Translations under genes and position numbers: made by a program | Shown: positions 1-6,686 of the stretch, piece by piece | How positions within the stretch are numbered: position 1 is the stretch's first letter | Layout of the letters: each line of letters starts with the position of its first letter | Origin: an uncultured Lachnospiraceae bacterium | GTDB taxonomy: Bacteria; Bacillota; Clostridia; Lachnospirales; Lachnospiraceae | NCBI GenBank assembly: GCA_947173495.1 | Contig: CAMWFQ010000022.1 | Span: 1-64,000 of the forward strand | Direction of reading: 5' to 3' | Length of the DNA stretch: 64,000 bases | Notes under the pieces: model-generated | The model's database searches: none | Told to the model about the DNA's origin: nothing | What the model saw: only the letters and a program-made list of their open reading frames with translations

Positions 1-2
1 TG

Positions 3-122
3 GACACCTCAAAGCATTGGGCGAAAGTCCCCTCACAGGCGGTCAGTGATATGCTTATGGAGGAATTTCAGAAAATCGAGAAAGAAGAAAAGAAAACAGC
101 TAAAAAGAAAAAGCAGAAATAA
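3..122 (+). CDS. C-terminal tail of a gene cut by the window edge (possible integrase)
   Basis: An open frame enters from the left edge and ends at a stop at 120-122. The 39 visible residues begin DTSKHWAKVPSQAVSDML and finish in a lysine-rich tail. No domain can be assigned from so short a piece. Its position is suggestive: it points toward the 3' end of a guaA gene about 255 bases away, and the 3' end of guaA is an established attachment site for integrative elements whose tyrosine-recombinase gene sits beside the junction. The lysine-rich end and placement fit an integrase C-terminus, but this is inference. No gene is evident in 123-377; there is a short inverted repeat CCGCAC/GTGCGG near 165-180. 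Confidence 0.35.
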   Translation, partial: DTSKHWAKVPSQAVSDMLMEEFQKIEKEEKKTAKKKKQK

Positions 123-377
123 GCATAAAAAGACCTTGCCGATATTCAGTTTCCATATCTGAACCCGCACTGTCGTGCGGTTGTCGCGGCATTCGTCAAA
201 TGGAAATGCAAGCATTCCCATTTTCCTCATTGCTCGCGCAAATCAGCAAGGTTTTCTTTATGCCATTGATGTAATTATTTAGTGCGTGATGTTGAAAAAT
301 GTTGCCAAATCGTTGCCAGCTCCTAAACAAATTTGCTTGCACCCTGTATAAACACTGGCTTTCTAAATCCAATTTCA

Positions 378-1670
378 TCACTCGAACTCAATCGTCGCCG
401 GCGGCTTCGGGCTCATATCATAGCACACTCTGTTCACATGCTCTACTTCCGCCAGAATCCTGTTCGTAATCCGCTCCAGCACATCCCAGTCCACCTTCTC
501 AATGGTGGCGCTCATGGCATCAATGGTATTGATCGCGCGGATAATTACCATATAGTCAAAGCATCTGGCATTATTCTTCACGCCTACAGACTTGAAATCC
601 GGCACCACGGTAAAATACTGCCATACCTTCTTGTTCAGTCCCGCTTTTTCGAACTCCTCGCGGAGAATCGCATCCGACTCCCGCACTGCCTCCAGTCTGT
701 CTCTGGTGATTGCACCTAGGCAACGCACGCCCAGGCCGGGTCCCGGGAACGGCTGGCGGTAGACCATCTCGGCCGGTAGTCCCAGCTCGATGCCGCAGGC
801 GCGCACCTCATCCTTGAACAGCTGCTTCAGCGGCTCCACCAGTTCAAATTTCAGATCCTCCGGAAGGCCGCCTACATTGTGGTGAGACTTCACCATCTTG
901 GCCGTCTTGGTTCCGCTTTCGATAATATCCGGATAAATCGTTCCCTGTCCCAGGAAATCAATGCCTTCCAGCTTTCTGGCCTCCTCCTCGAACACCCGGA
1001 TAAACTCTCCGCCGATGATCTTGCGCTTCTGCTCCGGATCCGCAACTCCTGCCAGTTTTCCCAAGAAGCGTTCCGTTGCGTCTACATAGATTAAGTTTGC
1101 GTGCAGCTGACTCTTGAATACTTCGATTACACTCTCAGATTCATTTTTTCTCATAAGACCGTGATTCACATGGACACACACCAGCTGTTGTCCGATTGCC
1201 TTGATCAGCAGTGCCGCGACCACTGAGGAATCTACTCCGCCTGAAAGCGCCAGAAGCGCCTTCCGATCGCCTACCTGCCTGCGGATCAGCTCCACCTGAT
1301 CTTCTATAAAATTCTTCATATTCCAGTTGGGCTCGGCATGACATATGTCAAACACAAATTCCTTCAAAGCCGCTTCATCCGGCAGAGCTTCCAGCTTTCT
1401 GTCACACTTTGCCGTGGGGTGGTCGACGGCAAGCATGGGATAACCGCAATCATACAGCTCCGGAAGAATATCCACAGCTGCGCCGTCCACCACGCGGTTT
1501 TCTCCTCCGTTTAATATGACTCCCTTTACATTCTGCAGGTTCTTTAACGCTTCCGGCGTAATGTCATGGGGGTGAATCTCACTGTATACTCCCAGCTTCC
1601 GTACCTGACGGGCAATCGTGGTATTTTCCGTGCTGCCCAGATCGAGAATAACGATCATATCCTGTTTCAT
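378..1670 (-). CDS. guaA: GMP synthase paralogue lacking a functional glutaminase domain
   Basis: The 430-residue product has a complete C-terminal GMP synthase half: the ATP-pyrophosphatase loop SGGVDSS at residues 143-149, [13 protein letters not shown], and the C-terminal dimerisation segment ending PPATIEFE. This half adenylates XMP and aminates it to GMP. The N-terminal class-I glutamine amidotransferase domain is degenerate. The nucleophile elbow, GICYG in the intact copy at 20591-22132, reads AVDHP, and about 80 residues that should hold the catalytic His and Glu are missing. It would need free ammonia or a separate glutaminase, or may do something else. The frame is intact and has a ribosome site (caggagaa), so it is probably not a pseudogene. 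A GMP synthase family fold is near certain; the activity is inferred. Confidence 0.9.
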   Translation of the reverse strand: MKQDMIVILDLGSTENTTIARQVRKLGVYSEIHPHDITPEALKNLQNVKGVILNGGENRVVDGAAVDILPELYDCGYPMLAVDHPTAKCDRKLEALPDEAALKEFVFDICHAEPNWNMKNFIEDQVELIRRQVGDRKALLALSGGVDSSVVAALLIKAIGQQLVCVHVNHGLMRKNESESVIEVFKSQLHANLIYVDATERFLGKLAGVADPEQKRKIIGGEFIRVFEEEARKLEGIDFLGQGTIYPDIIESGTKTAKMVKSHHNVGGLPEDLKFELVEPLKQLFKDEVRACGIELGLPAEMVYRQPFPGPGLGVRCLGAITRDRLEAVRESDAILREEFEKAGLNKKVWQYFTVVPDFKSVGVKNNARCFDYMVIIRAINTIDAMSATIEKVDWDVLERITNRILAEVEHVNRVCYDMSPKPPATIEFE

Positions 1671-1865
1671 ACTTTTTTCTCCTGTCTCTTAAGTTTGTTC
1701 TGACTATTGCAAAAATTCATTCCAGATCTGTTTCTGCATCCCTGAATCGTTTTCTCACAGCCGGTGCAGTGCATGCACAGACCTGTCTGTTTTTACCATT
1801 CTACCATCTTTCCCCGCCCTGTGCCACAAGAACCCGCTCTCTTCTTATCACCTGTGTTGGTATGC

Positions 1866-2708
1866 CTACTGGTATGTCTCCCTGCACGCCTTCCGGTAGG
1901 CGGAAGCTGTCTGGCCACAGCTTTTTAAGAAGCACTGGGCAAAGTAACTCTGCGAAGAGAACCCTGCGTACTGAGCCACCTCGGTAATGCTGTAATCCGT
2001 ATTGGCAAGCAGTTCTTTACTCGCCTTGATGCGGGTCTGACACAGGTAGCGGATAGGGGAGCATCCGCAGTGGAGGGTAAAGGCATGGGCCATATAATAT
2101 TTATTCAGATGAGAAAGCTCCGCCAGGGAATCCAGAGTAATATTCTGTATATAATTAGCCTCTATATATCTTTTTATTTTGATACATTCTCTGTTAATCT
2201 GGACCGCAGGCGCCACTTCGAAGGCAAAATTTGTCCGTCGGATCAGCTTGATGATCAGCACCTCCAGCAGGTTCTGGCAGATTATCTCGCAGTCTCTGTT
2301 TTTTTCTTCCATTTCGCCCAGCATGGCATCCATATAAAAAAGCAGATCCTTCTTTTCATTTTTGCAGCTGAAAATAATGTGGTCTTTGTTTCCCTCAAAT
2401 GAAAATTCGATCCCTTCCATTCCGATCATTACATATTCTAAAGGCATTGTATTGGAGGAAAGCTCCGTATGCGATATACCGGCATTCACGATCACAAAGT
2501 CATCCTTTTGTATCGCATATTCTTCCTCTTCCACCAAAAAACTCCCCACGCCATCCTTCACATAAAATAATTCGGTAAAAGGATGTATGTGAGGCTGGCT
2601 GTGCCAGTCATTTTCATATCTGGAATGCGTAATATAAAGCAGTCTGTTCTGAGCTGCGTCTGTGAAAGCGTGATCGACAGGATATATCGAAGTTCCTATA
2701 TAAGCCAC
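1866..2708 (-). CDS. AraC-family transcriptional regulator with cupin sensor domain
   Basis: 280 residues. The N-terminal half is a cupin-like arm (HSQPHIHPFTELFYV and following beta strands) of the kind that binds sugars. The C-terminal 100 residues carry two helix-turn-helix units, including ITLDSLAELSHLNKYYMAHAF and ITEVAQYAGFSSQSYFAQCF, typical of AraC DNA-binding domains. The gene is divergent from the GH112 phosphorylase transport operon starting at 3132. A pair of 21-base-spaced direct repeats next to that operon's promoter is a likely binding site. Most probably it is the local activator responding to the imported disaccharide; the ligand is not determined. Confidence 0.9.
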   Translation of the reverse strand: MAYIGTSIYPVDHAFTDAAQNRLLYITHSRYENDWHSQPHIHPFTELFYVKDGVGSFLVEEEEYAIQKDDFVIVNAGISHTELSSNTMPLEYVMIGMEGIEFSFEGNKDHIIFSCKNEKKDLLFYMDAMLGEMEEKNRDCEIICQNLLEVLIIKLIRRTNFAFEVAPAVQINRECIKIKRYIEANYIQNITLDSLAELSHLNKYYMAHAFTLHCGCSPIRYLCQTRIKASKELLANTDYSITEVAQYAGFSSQSYFAQCFLKSCGQTASAYRKACRETYQ

Positions 2709-3012
2709 CTCCCTTTGATTCCGCAGGCTAAAGAATATCCCCTCATTTCACGGGATATATCTGTCATACAGAGCATGACTATTGTACAGAATATTCCGCC
2801 TGCAGGCTTCGTATAATTTAGTAATATAGAAGATGTCTTAAAAACATCAAAAGCATTACATACATATTTTCCCTCAAATCAGTCATCGATTATTATACAT
2901 TTTACACAACAAACAGACATTTTTTGACGCATAATAATGTAAATAAATGCATTTTTCTGCTCTGAAATTCTGTTTTCTTCTACAAATTAATCATAACATG
3001 CTTTCTACTGTA

Positions 3013-3044
3013 AAGCAAGATATATAAAAAACGAAGCAAGATAT
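3013..3044 (+). promoter_or_regulatory. Direct-repeat operator, probable AraC-type activator site
   Basis: The 11-base sequence AAGCAAGATAT occurs at 3013-3023 and again at 3034-3044. The 21-base start-to-start spacing is two helical turns, as in AraC half-sites. The second repeat ends four bases before the -35 hexamer of the operon promoter, the position expected of an activator that contacts RNA polymerase. The divergent AraC-family gene at 1866-2708 is the obvious candidate. Repeats and spacing are seen; the binder is inferred. Confidence 0.6.
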
Positions 3045-3047
3045 GAG

Positions 3048-3075
3048 TTGTTTCCCACCGCACGCGTGTTATACT
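3048..3075 (+). promoter_or_regulatory. Promoter of the GH112 phosphorylase operon
   Basis: TTGTTT at 3048-3053 and TATACT at 3070-3075 with a 16-base spacer, about 55 bases before the binding-protein start codon. The imperfect -35 and adjacent direct repeats suggest activator dependence. The rest of the 2709-3131 gap holds A/T-rich DNA and the upstream region of the divergent AraC gene. Confidence 0.6.
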
Positions 3076-3077
3076 TA

Positions 3078-3112
3078 GGTTACTGAAATTACAATTCCGT
3101 AATCCAGTAACC
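3078..3112 (+). promoter_or_regulatory. Perfect inverted repeat at the operon start
   Basis: GGTTACTG at 3078-3085 pairs perfectly with CAGTAACC at 3105-3112, with an inner ATTAC/GTAAT stem and loop AATTCC. It begins three bases after the -10 hexamer, so it spans the expected transcription start. It could be a DNA operator or a 5'-UTR hairpin just ahead of the GGGAGG ribosome site; which one is not known. Confidence 0.45.
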
Positions 3113-3131
3113 GAAAAGGGAGGTAATAACT

Positions 3132-4571
3132 ATGAAAATGAAAAAGGTTTTATGTATCCTGATGGCCGCAGCAATGGTACTTGGCACAGCCGCCTGCGGA
3201 AGCAGCGGGGGGGATAGCAGCACCGCTGACAGCACACCGGCTGAGGATACAGCAGACAGTACCGAGGATGATGGTGCCGCACAGGAGGAGGCTGAGAGTC
3301 AGGAAGAGGACAGCAGCGCTTCCGATGAGGCTGCAACCGCCACCGGCACATTGAAGGTCGCTGCAGTGGAGACTGCTTATGGCGCTGATATGTGGACAGA
3401 TGTATGCGCCGCTTTTGAAGCAAGCCATGAGGGCGTTACCATTGAGCTCACCGTTGATAAGAAGCTTGAAGATGTGATCACTCCGGAAATGAAATCGGGC
3501 GTATACCCTGACGTGATCCTGCGTGCAGTCGGCGCCGAGTCCGGTCTGACTGAAACCTTCGTAAAGGATAACAATCTGGTAGATCTGACAGATGTTCTTT
3601 CCATGACGGTTCCCGGCGAAAGCACCACAGTAGGGGACAAGATCCTTCCGGGCTTTGTGGAAAATTCCATCTGCAACCCTTACGGGGATGGCAAGACCTA
3701 TCTGATGCCCATGTTCTACGGCCCCTGCGGACTGTTCTATGATCAGGGACTGTTCAAGGCCAAGGGATGGGATGTTCCCGAGACATGGGATGAGATGTGG
3801 GAATTAGGCGACAAAGCCAAGGCAGAGGGAATCGCACTGTTTACATATCCTACAGCAGGTTACTTCGATGCATTCTTCTACGCACTGCTCCATGAGAGCA
3901 TGGGCAATGACAAGTTCCAGGAAGCCTTAAGATACGGCGAAGGCATCTGGGATACTCCGGAAGCACAGACTGTATTTGATATCATTGAAAAGCTGGCTTC
4001 TTATACAGAGTCCACTACTCCTGCCAATGCCAATGACAACGATTTCCAGAAGAATCAGCAGCTGATTCTGGATGACAAGGCATTATTTATGCCCAACGGA
4101 AACTGGGTAATCGGCGAAATGGCTGAAGCACCCAGAGCTGAAGGATTCGAGTGGGGCTTCACAGCACTTCCTGCAGTAAGCGCAGGCGGCGAGAGAGCTT
4201 CCTATTCCTTCTTCGAGCAGGTATGGATGCCGGCCGGCGCTGAGAATCAGGATCTCGGAAAGGAATTTATCGCTTTCCTTTACTCTGATGCAGCAGCCGA
4301 AATTTTTGCAGGCAGCGGTGCTATTCAGCCGATCCAGGGCATGACAGATAAGCTCGACGGCGACAACAAGCTGTACTACTCCATTTATGACAACGGCGCA
4401 GTTGCTGTTATGGATGCTTTTGCAGCCACAGAAGCAGTGGAAGGAATTACCACCCGTGCAACCTTCTTTGATCCGGTCAACTCTCTGGTAACCGGTGATA
4501 AGACAAAGGAAGACTGGGTGAACCAGATCAAGGCTGACAGCGATGCTCTGAGAGCAGCATTAAAAGAATAA
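3132..4571 (+). CDS. ABC transporter sugar-binding lipoprotein (family 1)
   Basis: 479 residues with a lipoprotein signal peptide (MKMKKVLCILMAAAMVLG, lipobox ending at Cys22), then about 50 residues of Ser/Asp/Glu-rich tether, then an extracellular solute-binding protein fold (LKVAAVETAYG, FLYSDAAAEIFAGSGAIQPI). It is anchored to the outer face of the membrane and hands a sugar to the permease pair downstream. The strong GGGAGG site and position as first gene fit high expression. Because a GH112 phosphorylase ends the operon, the ligand is probably lacto-N-biose, galacto-N-biose or another beta-galactosyl disaccharide; this rests on context only. Confidence 0.93.
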   Translation: MKMKKVLCILMAAAMVLGTAACGSSGGDSSTADSTPAEDTADSTEDDGAAQEEAESQEEDSSASDEAATATGTLKVAAVETAYGADMWTDVCAAFEASHEGVTIELTVDKKLEDVITPEMKSGVYPDVILRAVGAESGLTETFVKDNNLVDLTDVLSMTVPGESTTVGDKILPGFVENSICNPYGDGKTYLMPMFYGPCGLFYDQGLFKAKGWDVPETWDEMWELGDKAKAEGIALFTYPTAGYFDAFFYALLHESMGNDKFQEALRYGEGIWDTPEAQTVFDIIEKLASYTESTTPANANDNDFQKNQQLILDDKALFMPNGNWVIGEMAEAPRAEGFEWGFTALPAVSAGGERASYSFFEQVWMPAGAENQDLGKEFIAFLYSDAAAEIFAGSGAIQPIQGMTDKLDGDNKLYYSIYDNGAVAVMDAFAATEAVEGITTRATFFDPVNSLVTGDKTKEDWVNQIKADSDALRAALKE

Positions 4572-4608
4572 AAAGTTTCAGCAACAGGAAGCGTGAAAAG
4601 GTGAACGA

Positions 4609-4637
4609 GGCTGGTGAGAAGTTCTCACCGGCCTTTT
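4609..4637 (+). terminator. Hairpin between binding-protein and permease genes
   Basis: GGCTGGTGAGA (4609-4619) pairs with TCTCACCGGCC (4623-4633), 11 base pairs with one G-U, loop AGT, followed by TTTT. It probably acts as a partial terminator or 3' stabiliser, so that the binding protein is made in excess over the permeases. Confidence 0.65.
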
Positions 4638-4667
4638 CCACACCTTACAGCTCAGGGGGTATAATGC

Positions 4668-5555
4668 ATGAAAAAAAAGAGAAGAAGCGGGTTCATTGTC
4701 GCCTGTACTGCACCTGCCATTATTTTATTTATTGTCTTTATGATCATTCCCACCATCGACGTGTTCCGTATGTCCCTGTACAAATGGGGCGGTTACACGG
4801 CGGAGAAGACCTTTGTGGGCTTTGAAAATTTCAAAAAGCTGTTCCAGAACCCCAAGTTTTATCAGTCCTTCCAGAACAGCATCCTGCTGATCGTCATCGT
4901 GACACTGGTAACCTTCTGTCTCTCCCTGGTGTTTGCGTCTATTCTTTCCCGGGAAAAGATCAGAGGACAGAATTTTTTCCGTATTGTGTTCTATATACCA
5001 AATATCCTTTCCGTTGTAGTCATCAGTGCGATTTTTTCCGCTATTTATGACCCGAATCAGGGGCTTTTGAACAGCTTTTTAAGCCTGTTTCGCGGGGATA
5101 AAGATCCCATCCTGTGGCTGGGCAGCCAGAAGCTGGTCATTTACAGCGTGGCCATTGCCATGGTCTGGCAGGCCGTAGGATATTACATGGTCATGTATAT
5201 GGCCAGTATGGCGAATGTACCGGACAGTCTTTATGAGTCTGCGGCGCTGGAGGGCGCCGGACGGATCAATCAGTTCTTTTCCATTACACTGCCGCTTGTG
5301 TGGACCAATATACGCACCACACTTACCTTTTTCATCATCAGTACCATTAACATGAGCTTCCTGATGGTAAAGGCTATGACCAATGGCGGACCGGATGGAG
5401 CCTCCAATGTTTTCCTGAGTTACATGTATCAGGAGGCTTACACCAATTCCTCCTACGGATATGGTATGGCAATCGGCGTAACCGTATTTATTTTCTCCTT
5501 TGCTCTTGCAGGAATCCTGAATGCGGTAACCAGGCGTGAAGAAATTGAATTTTAG
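4668..5555 (+). CDS. ABC sugar transporter permease, MalF-type
   Basis: 295 residues with six predicted membrane segments and the binding-protein-dependent permease signature around residues 185-210 (YESAALEGAGRINQFFSITLPL), the EAA loop that contacts the ATPase. It forms the membrane channel with the next gene. The start follows an AGGGGG site in the spacer after the binding-protein hairpin. No ATPase gene is present in the cluster; in Firmicutes such systems commonly share an MsmK-type ATPase encoded elsewhere. Confidence 0.93.
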   Translation: MKKKRRSGFIVACTAPAIILFIVFMIIPTIDVFRMSLYKWGGYTAEKTFVGFENFKKLFQNPKFYQSFQNSILLIVIVTLVTFCLSLVFASILSREKIRGQNFFRIVFYIPNILSVVVISAIFSAIYDPNQGLLNSFLSLFRGDKDPILWLGSQKLVIYSVAIAMVWQAVGYYMVMYMASMANVPDSLYESAALEGAGRINQFFSITLPLVWTNIRTTLTFFIISTINMSFLMVKAMTNGGPDGASNVFLSYMYQEAYTNSSYGYGMAIGVTVFIFSFALAGILNAVTRREEIEF

Positions 5556-5570
5556 GCGGGAGGGAAGGAA

Positions 5571-6461
5571 ATGAAGAAAGAAAACAGTGGGTTCGGCACA
5601 AGCCCGAAAATTGTAAAAGCTTTTATTTATCTGGTACTGGCCCTTCTGGCGGTTACGATTCTGGTTCCGGTGGCATGGGTTTTTGTAGCTTCCATCAAGG
5701 AAAACTCCGAGTTTTACAGAAGCCCCTGGACAATACCCCAGGGATTCCACTATCAGAATTTTATAGATGCATGGCAGACGGCAAATATGGGTGAGTATAT
5801 GCTTAAATCCGTCCTGGTAACGGCACTCGCCCTGCTGCTCTTAGTAACCATCGCACTTCCGGCATCCTATGTACTTGCAAGATTCAAGTTTAAGAGCAAG
5901 GCCATCTGGAATACGCTGTTCATGGGCGGTCTGTTCATCAATGTAAACTATATTGTTGTTCCCATCTTTCTGATGCTGAACAACGGAGATATTTTCCTGC
6001 GGAAAGCCATCGGGAAACCCTTTTTCCTGAACAACCTGTTTATCCTGGCTCTGGTGTACGCCTCCACAGCGCTACCCTTTACGATCTACCTGCTTTCCGG
6101 ATACTTCAAGTCTCTTGCAAGAGATTACGAGGAAGCGGCCTATGTGGATGGGGCCGGATACTTTTATACCATGGTGCGCGTGATCATTCCCATGGCCAAG
6201 CCCAGTGTGGTGACGGTGATCCTGTTTAACTTCCTTGCATTCTGGAATGAGTACATCATCTCCATGACATTACTGACCAAGCAGGATCTGAAGACACTTC
6301 CGGTTGGTCTCATGAATCTGATGGCGGCCCAGAAATCTGCCGTACAGTACGGACAGCTTTATGCCGGACTTGTAATCGTCATGCTGCCCACATTGATCCT
6401 GTACATGTGTGTGCAGAAGAAGCTGACGCAGGGTATGACCGTAGGCGGACTGAAAGGATAG
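5571..6461 (+). CDS. ABC sugar transporter permease, MalG-type
   Basis: 296 residues, six membrane segments, EAA loop YEEAAYVDGAGYFYTMVRVIIP near residue 185 and the usual C-terminal GMTVGGLKG tail of the carbohydrate-uptake-1 group. It begins 16 bases after the MalF-type gene with a GGGAGGGAAGGA site, so the two are co-translated partners. It works with the lipoprotein at 3132 to import the substrate of the phosphorylase encoded at 6687. Confidence 0.93.
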   Translation: MKKENSGFGTSPKIVKAFIYLVLALLAVTILVPVAWVFVASIKENSEFYRSPWTIPQGFHYQNFIDAWQTANMGEYMLKSVLVTALALLLLVTIALPASYVLARFKFKSKAIWNTLFMGGLFINVNYIVVPIFLMLNNGDIFLRKAIGKPFFLNNLFILALVYASTALPFTIYLLSGYFKSLARDYEEAAYVDGAGYFYTMVRVIIPMAKPSVVTVILFNFLAFWNEYIISMTLLTKQDLKTLPVGLMNLMAAQKSAVQYGQLYAGLVIVMLPTLILYMCVQKKLTQGMTVGGLKG

Positions 6462-6471
6462 GTGGAAGCGT

Positions 6472-6651
6472 ATGAGCGAATTTGGTAAAAAGATTATTAT
6501 TGGAATTATCCTCTTTGTTGTGTTTGCCGCATGTGTAACGCTTGTGGTAATCGGACAGAGAAATATCGGCCCTTCCGGACTTTTCACACAGCTGGCCGGA
6601 CTTGCCGGTCTGATATTTCTGCTGTGGCTCTATAACCGGCAATATAAATAG
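6472..6651 (+). CDS. Small two-helix membrane protein in the phosphorylase operon
   Basis: A 59-residue frame starting MSEFGKKIIIGIILFVVFAA, ten bases after the permease stop and 35 before the phosphorylase start. It has two hydrophobic stretches (about residues 7-26 and 37-54), a short polar loop (IGQRNIGPSG) and a basic end NRQYK. It fits the operon spacing, is intact, and has the codon pattern of its neighbours, so it is very likely expressed. It may be an accessory subunit of the transporter. From memory, short membrane proteins accompany GH112 genes in related bacteria; no function is assigned. Confidence 0.75.
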   Translation: MSEFGKKIIIGIILFVVFAACVTLVVIGQRNIGPSGLFTQLAGLAGLIFLLWLYNRQYK

Positions 6652-6686
6652 ATATCTCTTACACTTTTGAAAGGAGCAGCTGTTTG

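Noticed and set aside
196-381. Open frame on the minus strand before the left guaA
   Set aside because: It starts inside the guaA stop region without a ribosome site and has no recognisable protein pattern.
1671-1865. Guanine riboswitch before the left guaA
   Set aside because: No aptamer core was visible; the stretch has only weak promoter-like sequence.
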